Shown here: positions 23,170 through 33,956 of the stretch, piece after piece | Layout of the letters: every line of letters begins with the position of its first letter | Numbering within the stretch: position 1 is the stretch's first letter | Source: Lysobacter prati | Lineage (GTDB): Bacteria > Pseudomonadota > Gammaproteobacteria > Xanthomonadales > Xanthomonadaceae | DNA: 64,000 nucleotides | Assembly: GCF_009765215.1 (NCBI RefSeq) | Contig: NZ_VLNV01000001.1 | Coordinates: forward strand, 930,001-994,000 | Direction of reading: 5' to 3' | The notes under the pieces: generated by a model | The model's database searches: none | Told to the model about the DNA's origin: nothing | Seen by the model: only the letters and a program-made list of their open reading frames with translations | Translations under genes and position numbers: made by a program

Positions 23170-25230
23170 TCAGCGCGCAGCGCTGACCTTCACCGCCGGC
23201 ACGAACGGCTTGATCCCCAGCGCCTCGTGGATCTCGCTCGGGTAATACACCGTCGATCCCTTGATAACGAGGGCAACATTGCGAATATCGGCGATGTTCG
23301 CAGTCGGATCACCGTCGATAAGCACAATATCCGAACGCTTGCCCGGCGCCACCGAGCCCCGCTCGGCCAGCGTGCGGGTGTACTTGGCGCCGTTCCAGGT
23401 CGCCACCTGCAAGGCCTGGGACGGGGTCAGACCGGCCTGCACGTACAGCTCCAGCTCGCGCTGCAGGGTGAAACCGACCATCTCGTCGGTGCCGGCCACC
23501 ATTGGCACGCCGGCCTTGTAGGCGCGTCCGACGAACTCGACCATCTTGGCGTAGGAGCGGTTGTAGCGCGCCGCAGTGGCGTCGTCCGGGATGTTCATCT
23601 CGGCGGCACGACGGCCGCGCTGGATGTCCGGCGGCAGGTGGTCGGCGACCTCGGCCACGATCGGCGACATCTCGCCGTCGCGCTGGTGCAGGAACTCGAA
23701 CGTGGCCAGGGTCGGGTCGATCACGACCTGCTTGCGGGCCAGCGTGGCGATGAAGTCCTGCACCGGCTTGCTGTCCAGGTCCAGGCCATCGGTCTTCTCG
23801 GCGACCAGGTAGAAGCGCGCCAGCGTGCGCGTGTCGGTCTTCTCGTCGACGAAGAAGTTCAGCATCAGCTGGTTGATGTGCTGGATCTCGTCGAAGCCAT
23901 CGTCGACCACGTCCTGCGCACGCAGGAATGCCGGCACGTGGCCGCTGACGCGCATCCCCTTGGAATGGGCGTAGGCCACCGTGTCCTTGAGGATGTCCTT
24001 CGGGAACGAGTTGTAGATCTTGATCTGCGGATAGCCGTGTCCGGCGTACCAGTCGACCGCCTTCTTCGCGCTGTCGAGGTCCTTGACGACAAAACCATTG
24101 CGCGCCGAGAAATTGCTCTCACCTTCGATGAAACCGGCAGGAACGACGTCCGGCGACATCAGCGTGCCGGCTTTGATCTCGCCGAGCATCTGCTGCAGCG
24201 TGTCGTTGTCGTTGCCCATGTCGCGCACCGTGGTCACGCCGGTGGCGAGGTTGAGGCCGCCGTCCCAGCGACCGACGTGGCCGTGCATGTCGAACAGGCC
24301 GGGCAGCAGCACCTTGCCGCCGGCGTCGATGAGGTTGTCGGCCTTGGCGTTGCCCTTCCCTGCCGGTTCGATCGAGACGATCCGTCCGTCCTGCACCAGC
24401 ACGTCGCTGGCCGGCCCAAGCTGCGCCTTCTCACTGTCGAACACGCGCGCTTTGGTGATCAGCGTCGCGCCGGTGAGCGGATGCCCCAGGCGCTTGGCCA
24501 GGTCGACCAGGACCTGGCTTTCGGCCTGCTTCTGGCGTGCTTCCAGGGCGTTGGCGTCGGCCTGGCAACCGTCCTCGATCAGCTGCAGGTAACCGGGATA
24601 GATGTAGGCGAACAGGCGCGGATTGGCGCCGGCGGTGACCCAGGCAAACGTCGGCGTGAGGTCGACGCCGGTGACCGCGAACAGCTCGACGTCACGCGGC
24701 GACTTGCCGCATTCGACCCGGGCCTGCGCGACCTTGCGCGAGGTCATCGTGCCGCTCGGGATCATCGGCAGCTTGCCGTCGCTGCGCTTGGACAGGGCAT
24801 TGAGCGCCACCGAGAACCCTTCCGGCGTTCCGCCCAGCGTCGAATACAGGGCGGTGCCCTTGACTGCCTGGCGACCATCGTCGGAGGTGGTCTTCCATTG
24901 CACCTGGTCGCCGTCGCGGCTGAAGCTTTCGTCGACCTTGGCGCCGAAGGTCGAGGTGCCCTGCGAACGGTAGGTCTGGTAGGTGCCGTCGTCGGCCAGC
25001 GTGAACTCTTCCTTCAGTTCCGGTCCGCGGCCGTTGTCCTTGAAGATGAACTCGACGGTGGTCTTGCCGTCGTCACCCCGGGTGACCACCTGCTGGCCGG
25101 CCTGCTTGCCGCCATCGACCAGGGCGACGTAACGCACGGTCTCGGCGGCGAGCGCGGTGGCGTTGAGGCCGAGCAGGCCGATGCCGAGGACCAGGCAACG
25201 GGTGAAGGCGGCGCGCGTATTGAGGGTCAT
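23170..25230 (-). CDS. Secreted amidohydrolase family protein
   Basis: 686 residues, exported by a signal peptide (LGIGLLGLNATALAAE). Residues ~25-240 are an extra N-terminal domain with no family I know; the amidohydrolase TIM barrel starts near 265 (LITKARVFD) and has the metal motifs FDMHGHVGR, IKIYNSF lysine, VSGHVPAF, EIQHINQ and GTDEMVGF, followed by the sandwich-domain close PGKRSDIVLIDGDP. Imidazolonepropionase-like enzymes of this kind cleave N-acyl amino acids or proline dipeptides in the periplasm; the substrate here is unknown. ATG with CAGGGA upstream. Confidence 0.92.
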   Translation of the reverse strand: MTLNTRAAFTRCLVLGIGLLGLNATALAAETVRYVALVDGGKQAGQQVVTRGDDGKTTVEFIFKDNGRGPELKEEFTLADDGTYQTYRSQGTSTFGAKVDESFSRDGDQVQWKTTSDDGRQAVKGTALYSTLGGTPEGFSVALNALSKRSDGKLPMIPSGTMTSRKVAQARVECGKSPRDVELFAVTGVDLTPTFAWVTAGANPRLFAYIYPGYLQLIEDGCQADANALEARQKQAESQVLVDLAKRLGHPLTGATLITKARVFDSEKAQLGPASDVLVQDGRIVSIEPAGKGNAKADNLIDAGGKVLLPGLFDMHGHVGRWDGGLNLATGVTTVRDMGNDNDTLQQMLGEIKAGTLMSPDVVPAGFIEGESNFSARNGFVVKDLDSAKKAVDWYAGHGYPQIKIYNSFPKDILKDTVAYAHSKGMRVSGHVPAFLRAQDVVDDGFDEIQHINQLMLNFFVDEKTDTRTLARFYLVAEKTDGLDLDSKPVQDFIATLARKQVVIDPTLATFEFLHQRDGEMSPIVAEVADHLPPDIQRGRRAAEMNIPDDATAARYNRSYAKMVEFVGRAYKAGVPMVAGTDEMVGFTLQRELELYVQAGLTPSQALQVATWNGAKYTRTLAERGSVAPGKRSDIVLIDGDPTANIADIRNVALVIKGSTVYYPSEIHEALGIKPFVPAVKVSAAR

Positions 25231-25397
25231 GCGGTATCCCTGTGGTGGCGGGTGGGCGCCAGGCCCGGAAGGCTCGGGGCGTCCTGGCCATGGCTCGATC
25301 GGTCCAGCCCCCTTGCCCGGAGTGTAGCCAGCCTGTGCCGGCAAAGGCCGTTTGACCGCCCATGCCTTTCGTCAGGGGTCCCGGCGCCCCCCATCGG

Positions 25398-25403
25398 GTA
25401 GGC
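25398..25403 (+). promoter_or_regulatory. Candidate -10 element (TAGGCT) for dcp
   Basis: GGTAGGCTGCGGG about 32 bases before the dcp ATG. It matches the TAGGCT box seen before the lipoprotein gene at 46382. No recognisable -35. Confidence 0.4.
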
Positions 25404-25434
25404 TGCGGGCTCCCTTTGACGAGGTTTCTGTCCA

Positions 25435-27645
25435 ATGAAGCACCCTCTCGCGCTGGCCCTGGCCGTGGCATTGAGCGCAACTGCCCCCACCTATGCCAAG
25501 TCCCCCAAGGCAGACACGTCCGTGAGTGCGCAAGCCCAGCAGCCCAACAGCGTGAACCCGTTCTTCAGCGACAGCCCGCTGCCGCTCCACTACCCGCAGT
25601 TCGACAAGATCAAGGACGCCGATTTCGCGCCCGCCTTCGACGCAGGCATGGCCGAGCAGCTGAAGGAGATCGATGCGATCGCCAACAACACGGCGAAGCC
25701 GACCTTCGACAACACCATCATCGCGATGGAAAAGTCGGGCCGCACCCTCGGCCGTTCCACCACGGTGTTCTTCAACCTGGTTGGCACCGACACCAACCCG
25801 ACCCGCGAGAAGCTGCAGGCGACCTACGCGCCGAAGTTCTCCGCGCACCGTGACGCGATCAACCTCAACGCCAAGCTGTTTGCACGCGTGAAGGCGCTGT
25901 ACGACACGCGCGACAGCCTCGGCCTCGACGCGCAGGGCGTGCGCCTGGTCGAGCGCTACTACACCGACTTCGTCCGTTCCGGCGCCAACCTGTCGGAAGC
26001 CGACAAGACCCGCACCAAGGCGATCAACTCCGAGCTGGCCGCGCTGGGCACCAAGTTCAGCCAGAACGTGCTGGCCGAAGTGAACGATTCGGCGATCGTG
26101 GTCGACACCAAGGAAGAGCTCGACGGCTTCACCGACGAGCAGATCGCCTCGGCAGCTGAAGCGGCCAAGGCGCGCAAGCTCGACGGCAAGTACGTCATCG
26201 CGCTGCTCAACACCACCGGCCAGCCGCCGGAGGCGTCGCTGACCAACCGCGCGCTGCGCGAGCGCCTGCACAAGGCATCGGTCGCCCGCGGCAGCCGCGG
26301 CAACACCTATGACAACACCGCCATCGTGTCGCAGGTCACCAAGCTGCGGGCCGAACGCGCCAAGATCATGGGCTACCCGAACTACGCGGCCTACGTGCTG
26401 GAAGACGAGACCGCCAAGTCGCCCGACGCGGTCAACAAGATGCTCGGCCAGCTTGCTCCGGCCGCGGTCGCCAACGCCGAGCGCGAAGGTGCCGACCTGC
26501 AGGCGATGATCGACAAGGAACAGAAGGCCAAGGGCCAGCCGACCTTCAAGCTCGAGCCGTGGGACTGGTCCTTCTATACCGAGAAGGTGCGCCAGGAGAA
26601 GTACGCGTTCGATGAGTCGCAGCTCAAGCCGTACTTCGAGATGAAGAACGTGCTGGAGAACGGCGTGTTCTTCGCTGCCGGCCAGCTGTACGGCCTGAAG
26701 TTCAAGCAGCGCACCGACCTGCCCAAGTACCACGCCGACACCTGGGTGTACGACGTGTTCAACGAGGACGGTTCGCAGCTGGCGATCTTCATCTTCGATC
26801 CGTACGCGCGTGATTCCAAGCGTGGCGGTGCGTGGATGAATTCGTACGTCGACCAGTCGGGCATGACCGGCTTCAAGCCGGTGGTGGCCAACCACCTCAA
26901 CATTCCCAAGCCGTCGGAAGGCAAGCCGACGCTGATGACCTGGGATGAGGTGACCACGGCGTTCCACGAGTTCGGCCATGCGCTGCACGGCATGTTCTCG
27001 AACGTCGAGTATCCCTACTTCTCCGGCACCAGCGTGCCGCGCGACTTCGTCGAGTATCCGTCGCAGGTCAACGAGATGTGGGCTGACTGGCCGTCGATCC
27101 TGGCCAACTATGCCAAGCATTACCAGACCGGCGCGGCGATGCCGAAGGAACTGCTCGACAAGGTGCTGGCCAGCTCGAAGTTCAACCAGGGCTTCGCCAC
27201 GACCGAGTACCTGGGTTCGGCGATGCTCGACCAGAACTGGCACCAGGCGACCGCTTCGCAGCTGCCTGCCGCCAACGGTGTGATGGGCTTTGAAGCCACG
27301 GCGCTGAAGAAGGACGGTGTCAACTTCTACGCGGTGCCGCCGCGTTACCGTACGCCGTACTTCAGCCACATCATGGGTGGCTATGCGGCCGGTTACTACG
27401 CTTACATCTGGTCGGAAGTGCTGGACGCGAACTCGGTGGAGTGGTTCAAGGAGAACGGTGGCCTGACGCGCAAGAACGGCGATCATTTCCGCCAGTCGTT
27501 GCTTTCGCAGGGCGGCAGCGTCGATGCGCTGCAGCTGTTCCGCAACTTCGCCGGCCACGATCCGAAGATCGAGCCGCTGCTGGAGAAGCGCGGCCTGACC
27601 GCGACCTCGGGTTCCGAGGCGACTGGCAAGGCTGCCAAGAAGTAA
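25435..27645 (+). CDS. dcp: Dipeptidyl carboxypeptidase, M3 family
   Basis: Zinc metallopeptidase releasing C-terminal dipeptides; exported to the periplasm by the signal MKHPLALALAVALSATAPTY. 736 residues. The HExxH motif is HEFGH with His511 and His515, followed about 25 residues on by the third-ligand region (DFVEYPSQVNEMW). The C-terminal GGYAAGYYAYIWSEVLD is the substrate-binding signature of Dcp/oligopeptidase A. The first ~25 mature residues are a Ser/Ala/Gln-rich linker. A strong terminator follows. Together with the M14 peptidase and the POT transporter in this window it supports peptide scavenging. Confidence 0.96.
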   Translation: MKHPLALALAVALSATAPTYAKSPKADTSVSAQAQQPNSVNPFFSDSPLPLHYPQFDKIKDADFAPAFDAGMAEQLKEIDAIANNTAKPTFDNTIIAMEKSGRTLGRSTTVFFNLVGTDTNPTREKLQATYAPKFSAHRDAINLNAKLFARVKALYDTRDSLGLDAQGVRLVERYYTDFVRSGANLSEADKTRTKAINSELAALGTKFSQNVLAEVNDSAIVVDTKEELDGFTDEQIASAAEAAKARKLDGKYVIALLNTTGQPPEASLTNRALRERLHKASVARGSRGNTYDNTAIVSQVTKLRAERAKIMGYPNYAAYVLEDETAKSPDAVNKMLGQLAPAAVANAEREGADLQAMIDKEQKAKGQPTFKLEPWDWSFYTEKVRQEKYAFDESQLKPYFEMKNVLENGVFFAAGQLYGLKFKQRTDLPKYHADTWVYDVFNEDGSQLAIFIFDPYARDSKRGGAWMNSYVDQSGMTGFKPVVANHLNIPKPSEGKPTLMTWDEVTTAFHEFGHALHGMFSNVEYPYFSGTSVPRDFVEYPSQVNEMWADWPSILANYAKHYQTGAAMPKELLDKVLASSKFNQGFATTEYLGSAMLDQNWHQATASQLPAANGVMGFEATALKKDGVNFYAVPPRYRTPYFSHIMGGYAAGYYAYIWSEVLDANSVEWFKENGGLTRKNGDHFRQSLLSQGGSVDALQLFRNFAGHDPKIEPLLEKRGLTATSGSEATGKAAKK

Positions 27646-27670
27646 GTCGCTCTACGCGATGATTCGACGA

Positions 27671-27703
27671 AACCGCCCGGGGTGACCCGGGCGGTTTTTT
27701 TTT
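27671..27703 (+). terminator. Rho-independent terminator of dcp
   Basis: AACCGCCCGGG-GTGA-CCCGGGCGGTT, an 11-bp perfect stem, followed by a run of nine T, 26 bases past the stop. Confidence 0.95.
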
Positions 27704-27736
27704 GCGCTCTTGGGGGTGACTCTTCCGAAGGGCGCC

Positions 27737-27872
27737 GTCCGCCGGGCCGGGGATTGCTCCGCCCCTTCGTCGGACATCCTGTCCGAAGGCGGGGCGTGGG
27801 CCATCCATGGCCCACTGCTGCGCAATCCCCGACCCGGCGGACGACGCTTCGGCAATTCACTGCCCGGTCTTC
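27737..27872 (-). repeat. Composite structured repeat, copy B (reverse orientation)
   Basis: In the 315-bp gap between convergent dcp and glpQ. Outer arms 27737-27757 and 27822-27842 (21 bp, one mismatch), perfect hairpin 27796-27815 (same GTGGGCCAT stem as copy A), GACAGGATGTC hairpin between, and the GAAGACCGGGCAGTGA linker at 27857-27872 when read on the minus strand. It is nearly identical to copy A. The remainder of the gap holds the dcp terminator and two short palindromes. Confidence 0.9.
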
Positions 27873-27886
27873 GGTGCTGAGGAGCA

Positions 27887-27915
27887 GTCATTCCCGCGAA
27901 GGCGGGAACCCATGG
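27887..27915. repeat. dRS3-like short palindrome
   Basis: GTCATTCCCGC-GAAG-GCGGGAA followed by CCCATGGACGTT, the mirror of the flank seen at 4433, 36422 and 50272. It borders copy B. Confidence 0.8.
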
Positions 27916-27931
27916 ACGTTGCCTTTGCCCT

Positions 27932-27955
27932 TCATCCCCGCAAAGGCGGGGACCC
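27932..27955. repeat. dRS3-like short palindrome
   Basis: TCATCCCCGC-AAAG-GCGGGGACCC, five bases before the glpQ stop; a possible terminator hairpin for glpQ. Confidence 0.75.
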
Positions 27956-27960
27956 GTGCG

Positions 27961-29289
27961 CTACGGCTCCACGCGGCTGAGTTCGAGGAACATCTCGCGC
28001 GCCAGCACGCCCTGGTCGGGCTGGTCTATGAAGAAGCCCTGTGCGCCGAGGCCATACAGCTGCATCGCTTCGGCAACGACCGACTGGGCAACGCCGCCCT
28101 GTGTCTGCGCCAGGAACGTTTCCTCCGCCCGCAGCGTGTATGGGTGCACCTGCAATCCCGCCTTCAGGGCCCATGCCAGCATCGGGTGGACCAGCGCGGT
28201 GCCCTGCCCGGCCAGTTCGGCCTTGGCGTCGCCGTTGGCGTCGATCGGCGGTGCCAGCGGCTGGCGCGGCAGCAGGTTGCCTTTCCATGGGCCGACACCG
28301 CTGGCGTAGTTGGCCTTCATCCACTGCAGTACCGGTTCGGTGGCCAGTGCGCCGTAACGCGTTGCCGTGGTCAGGCCACCTTCGACCTGGCCGATCAGGC
28401 CGCCGTAGAGGGCCAGCATGTCGCCGCCGTGACTGGCGTTGTAGAGCACGTCGTAGGGGCGCGCGTCGTTGAGGTCGTCGTACAGCTGCACCAGCGGCAG
28501 GTCGATGCCGGCGGCCGGCATCAGCGCCTTCTTCAGTTCGATCAGGTTGCCGAACTCGAAGCTCTGCACGTAGATGCGCTTCGGGTCGGTGAATCCTTCA
28601 GCCACCAGCGTCTCGACCAGTTTTGCACCCAGCGAGATGGCAATGGAGCGACCGTCGAGCCGCCTGCCCTCGCGCGCGAAGTACGTCGGGTGCTTGGTCT
28701 CGGGATAGATGCCGACCTTGCGGCCGTTGCGGCTCTCTCGCTTCACCAGCGCGATCACTTCGGCCAGGGTCGGGATCGTGTACATGCCGTCGAAGCGGGT
28801 GTTGGCCGGGCGGATCGCAGGGATGCGCTCCTTCGCCCGCAACGTCTTCAGCTCGGCAAGGGTGAAGTCCTCGGTGAACCAGCCGGTCATCGTGATGCCG
28901 TCGACGACCTTGGTGGTGTGGCGACTGGCGAACTCCGGGTGTGCGGCGACGTCAGTGGTGCCCGAGATTTCGTTTTCGTGGCGTGCGACGAGGACGCCAT
29001 CACGGGTCGCGACCAGGTCCGGCTCGATGAAGTCGGCACCCTGGCGGATCGCCAGGCGGTAGGACTCTAGCGTGTGTTCCGGCCGGTAACCGCTGGCGCC
29101 GCGGTGACCGATCACGATGAGTCCTTGATGCCCCGGATGGTCAGGTCGGTGGTTGTGGTCGGCGGCGCTCACGGTGCGAGCATCGGGTGCGGCGGCATCC
29201 TTGGCAACCGCGGTGGTGCAGGCGGTTCCGAGCAGCAGCAATCCGGCGAGAGCGAGGAAATGCGTGAGTGCGGGGCGCAGTGCAGGCAT
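27961..29289 (-). CDS. glpQ: Glycerophosphodiester phosphodiesterase, lipoprotein
   Basis: Hydrolyses deacylated phospholipid diesters to glycerol-3-phosphate and alcohol. 442 residues, longer than E. coli periplasmic GlpQ (358), with a lipobox LLLGTAC after MPALRPALTHFLALAG and a His/Ala-rich spacer. Catalytic motifs: IGHRGASGYRPEHT, DFIEPDLVATRDG, RHENEISGTT (His-Glu) and the YPETKHP motif. ATG with AAGGA 9 bases upstream; a longer in-frame start lacks a site and delays the signal. It fits with the two phospholipases of the window in lipid turnover. Confidence 0.94.
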   Translation of the reverse strand: MPALRPALTHFLALAGLLLLGTACTTAVAKDAAAPDARTVSAADHNHRPDHPGHQGLIVIGHRGASGYRPEHTLESYRLAIRQGADFIEPDLVATRDGVLVARHENEISGTTDVAAHPEFASRHTTKVVDGITMTGWFTEDFTLAELKTLRAKERIPAIRPANTRFDGMYTIPTLAEVIALVKRESRNGRKVGIYPETKHPTYFAREGRRLDGRSIAISLGAKLVETLVAEGFTDPKRIYVQSFEFGNLIELKKALMPAAGIDLPLVQLYDDLNDARPYDVLYNASHGGDMLALYGGLIGQVEGGLTTATRYGALATEPVLQWMKANYASGVGPWKGNLLPRQPLAPPIDANGDAKAELAGQGTALVHPMLAWALKAGLQVHPYTLRAEETFLAQTQGGVAQSVVAEAMQLYGLGAQGFFIDQPDQGVLAREMFLELSRVEP

Positions 29290-29407
29290 GGGACGGTCCT
29301 TGTGCGGTTCGGAGACCGGCTCCCCCATGCAACCGGTGGTGCGATGGTGACCGCCGCAGGTTGCGCGGCGTTGACCGTTGTGGGACAGGTCAGATCACCT
29401 GGCCGCT

Positions 29408-32400
29408 TCACTGGTGTGAAGGAGCCACCGCCACGGGTGCGAACGTCGAGTCTGGCTCGCGCAGCAATGCCTTGCGCACTGCCCGCGCATCATCGGGCTC
29501 GAGCTCCACCAGCATCTCGACCTCTCCCGACACCAGGGTCGCCACGGCGATGCCGTCGCGGAATGCGATGCGCGAACCTGCCAGGCGCGGCACCTTGTTG
29601 CCGCTGAGCACGGTGCCCAGCAGGTTCAGCGGGTCGACCGCCGACACGCATACCAGCGCGCCGTCGTGAGGCCGTTGCCGCACCTGGCGCATCAGTCCGA
29701 TCGCCTCGGGCAGCGCGAACTGCTCGCCTGACAGCCCGGCGATGAAGCGGCCACCGCGGATCTCGCCGCGTGCCTCGAGCCGGTGGTAGACGCGCACCAG
29801 TTCGCGCCACGGTGGCAGCCAGGTCGCTTCACGCTCGAGCATGCGCCAGCACACCACGCCGTGGCGTCGCAGCAGCACGCGGGCGATGTGCTCCACGTCC
29901 TCCGGATCGCGCTTGTCGCTGCCTGGTGGTCGTCGGATCAGCGCCCAGCGTCCCGCGTCCTCGATTCCGAACAGCGCCGCGCGGCGGCGGCGCCCGCTCT
30001 GTGCGCCGGGTCGCTTCGATGCCGGCACCAGCAGCGCGCGCAGGCCGGCGTAGCTGTCGCAATGAATGCGTCCGCGCGCGACCAGTTCGGCCAGCGCGTC
30101 TTCCAGTTCGGTGCGCAGCAGGTGCGCGCCGGAGACAAGTTCGTCGAAGAACGAAGCGCCGTGCTCGGCCAGGTAGTCGAGGACACGTTGCGCGCGCGTG
30201 GACAGGACCTCGTCGGCGCTGGCCGGTGGTGCCAGCCGTGTCCAGGTCGCGGCATCGCGACGCGGCAGCAGGACGATGGGCGTGCTGCGGACCGGCGTGC
30301 TGCCGCGCGCGGCATTGGCCTCGTTGCTGCCCGCGCGCAGGCGCGTCCACAGCGTCCGCCCCGAAGTGCACAGGTCGTCGAGCCACGAGATCGAGTAGTC
30401 GCTGACGCGCGCCGGCAACAGTTCCGATTCCCAGGCCGAGGCGGGTGCCTCGTAGCCTTCCAGCTGCGACAGCACGCCGGCCAGCGCCTCCGGGCCCTGG
30501 ACGCGGACGGTCGGGCCGACGCGTTGCCAGTCGAAGGCGAAGCGGACGAAGTCGCGCGGTGCCAGCGGTTCGATCTCGCGACGCAGGCGTCGCAAGGTGT
30601 AACGGTGGATGCGCGCCAGCAGGTGCCGCTCGCACCATTCGTCGGCGTCGATGCCGGGGGTGAAGCGCCCCTGCATCACATAGCCCTCGCTCTGCAGCCG
30701 CAACAGGGTCTGTTCGACGTCGGCGCGCGGCAGCGAGAGGTCATCGGCCAGCACTTGTACCGGCGTCGGGCCGAGTCCGGTCAGGCGCGAACGCAGGAGC
30801 TCGACCAGGGCGTCGTCGCGCGTCCAAGGTTGTTGTGCGAACTCGGCCGGCGCCTCGATGGCGGGCTTCAGTCCAGCTTGCGGGTGGATCGCCAGCAACT
30901 GCGGCAGGCGTTCGGCGGCGCACCACAGGTCGCTGCCATCGCCGCTGAGCACGGCGACGCCTGCGCTCAGGCCAATGCCCTTGCCACCCGACGGATCCTG
31001 CAGCGAGGTTGCGCGATGGTCCTTGGCCAGTCGCGCCAGCCAGTCGGCCCAGCCGTTTTCGCGCACTTCGCGCGTGGTCACCACGCCCAACCCCATCAAG
31101 GCCTCGTGCATCTCATCGACGCTGCGCACCTGCGGCCAAGCCTCTTCGCGCACCGCCTCGATCGCCGACGCATCGAGGCGGCCGAGATCGTCAGCGCTCT
31201 GCGCATCGGTGTAGCGACGGGTCTGCACGGCCTGGGTGCGGCGCTCCTCCAACGGTGCGTCGTCAAGGAAGGAATACGGCCGCGCGTTGAGCACTTCGGC
31301 GGCGAACGGCGACGGTGCACTGAGGTCGCGGGCGACGATCCTGACCTCGCCCGCCTCCATCGCCCGCAGCAGGCGCAGCCAGCCTTCGATATCCATCGCC
31401 TCGTACAGGCAATCGTGCAGGGTCTGCGCGACCAGCGGGTGGTCGGGCACCTCGCGCTCGCCGACGAGGTTCTCGGCGCAGGCCACCTGGTCGGGGAACA
31501 CGGTCGCCAGCAGGTCCTCGGACTTCATTCGCTGCAACTGCGGCGGCACCTTCTTGCCGCCGACAAAGCGCGGCAGTGCCAGCGCGGTGGTCGCGGCCCA
31601 GCGCCAGCGCACGCCGAACATCGGGGCGTCGAGCAGGGCCTGGATGAGCACGTGTTCGGCGGACGAGGAATGCAGGTAGCGCGAGACCTCTTCCAGCGGG
31701 AAGCTGTGGCTGGTCGACAGCGACAGCACGATCGCGTCTTCGGTCGCGGCGGCCTGCAGTTCGAAGTTGAACTGCCGGCAGAAACGCTTGCGCAGGGCCA
31801 GCCCCCAGGCGCGGTTGATGCGGCTGCCGTAGGGAGTGTGGATGACGAGCTGGGTGCCGCCGCTTTCGTCGAAGAAGCGCTCCAGCACCAGCGTGTGCTG
31901 ACTGGGCATCGCGCCGAGTGCGGCGTTGGTGCTGGCGAGGTACTCGCTGACCTGTTGCGCAGCGGCCGTGGGCAGGCCGAGTTCGTCGCGAAGCCAGGCT
32001 TCGCTGCCCGGCTGCAACACTGGCGTCGCATCCGCGTCCAACCGCGAAGCCACTTCCTCGCGCAGGCGCGACACCGCGAACGACAACTCGTCACTGCGAC
32101 CGGGCGCCTCGCCGAGCCAGAACGGGATGCTCGGCGGTGCGCCCTGCGCATCCTCGACGCGAACCTTGCCCGGCTCCACGCGCAGGATGCGGTAGCTGGC
32201 GTTGCCGAGCTGGAAGATGTCGCCGGCCATGCTCTCGATGGCGAAATCTTCGTTGACGCTGCCGATGAACAACGACTCCGGCTCCACCACCACTGCGTAG
32301 TCGGCGGTGTCGGGAATGGTGCCGCCGGACATCAGCGCGGTCATGCGCCCGCCCTTGCGGCCACGCAACTTGTGGTTCACCGCGTCGCGGTGCAGGTAGC

Positions 32401-33853
32401 CGGCACGGATGCCGCGGCGAGTGGTGAAACCCTCGGCGAGCATGCGCACCACCGCGTCGAAGTCCTCGCGCTTGAGCTGCGCATAGGGCGTGGCGCGACG
32501 CGCCCAGTCGTACAGTGCGTCCTCGTCCCATTCCCGGCAGGAGACCTCGGCGACAATCTGCTGGGCCAGCACGTCGAGCGGCGCGTCGGGCATGACCAGT
32601 GCGTCGAGTTCGCCACGACGCACCGAGTCCAACAGCGCCGCGCATTCGACCAGTTCGTCGCGCGTCTGCGGGAACAGCCGGCCCTTGGGCACGCCACCGA
32701 CATGGTGGCCGGAGCGGCCGACGCGCTGCAGGAAGGCGGCAATGGATCGCGGCGAACCGAGCTGGCAGACCAGGTCGACATCGCCGATGTCGATGCCCAG
32801 TTCCAGCGATGCCGTCGCCACCAGCACGCGCAACTCACCACGCTTGAGCTTCTGCTCGGCATCCAGGCGCAGTTCCTTGGCCAGGCTGCCGTGGTGCGCG
32901 GCGACGGCATCCTTGCCCAGGCGCTCGCCGAGATGACGCGCCGCGCGCTCGGCCATGCGCCGCGTATTGACGAACACCAGCGTGGTGCGGTGCTGCTCGA
33001 CGAGGTCGGCCAGGCGCACATACACCTGGTCCCACTGATCGTTCGACATCACCGCGCTGAGCGGTGTCGGCGGAAGCTCGAGTGCGAGGTCGCGTTCCCG
33101 GGTGTAGCCGATGTCGACGATGGTGCAATCGACGTCATTGCCCTGGCCGCCGACGAGGAATCGCGCCACCGCCTCGATCGGCTTCTGCGTCGCCGACAAG
33201 CCGATACGGGTGAGCTTGCGGCCGGCCAATGCCTCCAATCGCTCCAGCGACAGCGCCAGGTGGCTGCCGCGCTTGCTGGCGGCCACCGCGTGGATTTCGT
33301 CGACGATCACACTGCGTACGGTCGACAGCATCGCGCGACCGGACTCGGACCCCAGCAGCACGTACAGCGACTCGGGCGTGGTGACCAGGATGTGCGGCGG
33401 CTTGCGGCGGGTCAGCGCGCGCTCGGCCTGCGGGGTGTCGCCGGTGCGCACCGCGGTGCGGATCTCGACGTCGGGCAGGCCCATGGCCTCCAGCTCGGCG
33501 CGGATGCCGGCAAGCGGCGCCTCCAGGTTGATGCGGATGTCGTTCGACAGCGCCTTCAATGGCGAGATGTAGACGACCACGGTTTCATCCGGCAATGCCG
33601 CAGCCGGCTCGTTGCCAAACAATCCGGCGTCGTCAGCCCCGCTTCCGTCGGCATGCGCCAGGCCCTGCCGCACCAGCCCGTCGATCGCGGTCATGAATGC
33701 GGTCAGGGTCTTGCCCGAACCGGTCGGCGCGGCGACCAGGGTGTTGCGCCCGCTGCGGATCGCCGGCCACGCCTGCACCTGCGCCGGGGTCGGTGCAGGA
33801 AATGCCTTGGCGAACCAGGCGGCTACGGCGGGGTGGAAGGCGTCCAGGGGCAT
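29408..33853 (-). CDS. lhr: ATP-dependent helicase Lhr (full length)
   Basis: Superfamily 2 helicase of 1481 residues, near E. coli Lhr (1538). The N-terminal ~850 residues are Lhr-core: Walker A APTGSGKT at ~42-49, VYISPLKAL, Walker [33 protein letters not shown] and RVGRSGHH, then winged-helix and beta-bundle domains. The remaining ~600 residues form the Lhr-CTD with serial winged helices (for example [20 protein letters not shown]), reported to belong to a DNA repair module. Translocates on single-stranded DNA and prefers RNA:DNA hybrids in studied relatives. Divergent from the sirtuin gene over 103 bp. Confidence 0.96.
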   Translation of the reverse strand: MPLDAFHPAVAAWFAKAFPAPTPAQVQAWPAIRSGRNTLVAAPTGSGKTLTAFMTAIDGLVRQGLAHADGSGADDAGLFGNEPAAALPDETVVVYISPLKALSNDIRINLEAPLAGIRAELEAMGLPDVEIRTAVRTGDTPQAERALTRRKPPHILVTTPESLYVLLGSESGRAMLSTVRSVIVDEIHAVAASKRGSHLALSLERLEALAGRKLTRIGLSATQKPIEAVARFLVGGQGNDVDCTIVDIGYTRERDLALELPPTPLSAVMSNDQWDQVYVRLADLVEQHRTTLVFVNTRRMAERAARHLGERLGKDAVAAHHGSLAKELRLDAEQKLKRGELRVLVATASLELGIDIGDVDLVCQLGSPRSIAAFLQRVGRSGHHVGGVPKGRLFPQTRDELVECAALLDSVRRGELDALVMPDAPLDVLAQQIVAEVSCREWDEDALYDWARRATPYAQLKREDFDAVVRMLAEGFTTRRGIRAGYLHRDAVNHKLRGRKGGRMTALMSGGTIPDTADYAVVVEPESLFIGSVNEDFAIESMAGDIFQLGNASYRILRVEPGKVRVEDAQGAPPSIPFWLGEAPGRSDELSFAVSRLREEVASRLDADATPVLQPGSEAWLRDELGLPTAAAQQVSEYLASTNAALGAMPSQHTLVLERFFDESGGTQLVIHTPYGSRINRAWGLALRKRFCRQFNFELQAAATEDAIVLSLSTSHSFPLEEVSRYLHSSSAEHVLIQALLDAPMFGVRWRWAATTALALPRFVGGKKVPPQLQRMKSEDLLATVFPDQVACAENLVGEREVPDHPLVAQTLHDCLYEAMDIEGWLRLLRAMEAGEVRIVARDLSAPSPFAAEVLNARPYSFLDDAPLEERRTQAVQTRRYTDAQSADDLGRLDASAIEAVREEAWPQVRSVDEMHEALMGLGVVTTREVRENGWADWLARLAKDHRATSLQDPSGGKGIGLSAGVAVLSGDGSDLWCAAERLPQLLAIHPQAGLKPAIEAPAEFAQQPWTRDDALVELLRSRLTGLGPTPVQVLADDLSLPRADVEQTLLRLQSEGYVMQGRFTPGIDADEWCERHLLARIHRYTLRRLRREIEPLAPRDFVRFAFDWQRVGPTVRVQGPEALAGVLSQLEGYEAPASAWESELLPARVSDYSISWLDDLCTSGRTLWTRLRAGSNEANAARGSTPVRSTPIVLLPRRDAATWTRLAPPASADEVLSTRAQRVLDYLAEHGASFFDELVSGAHLLRTELEDALAELVARGRIHCDSYAGLRALLVPASKRPGAQSGRRRRAALFGIEDAGRWALIRRPPGSDKRDPEDVEHIARVLLRRHGVVCWRMLEREATWLPPWRELVRVYHRLEARGEIRGGRFIAGLSGEQFALPEAIGLMRQVRQRPHDGALVCVSAVDPLNLLGTVLSGNKVPRLAGSRIAFRDGIAVATLVSGEVEMLVELEPDDARAVRKALLREPDSTFAPVAVAPSHQ

Positions 33854-33956
33854 GGCGTGCTCGTATAGGCGTGATCGTGTCCCAGAGCCGTCTCAGTCCC
33901 TGAGACGACGTTCAGGTTGGCGGGCCGGAAAACGCAGTGAATGAGAAGATGGGGGC

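Noticed and set aside
29783-33868. Open frame of 1361 codons opposite lhr
   Set aside because: It mirrors the lhr codon pattern, has Arg/Ala/Gly-rich low-complexity translation without recognisable domains, and arises from high GC at third positions.
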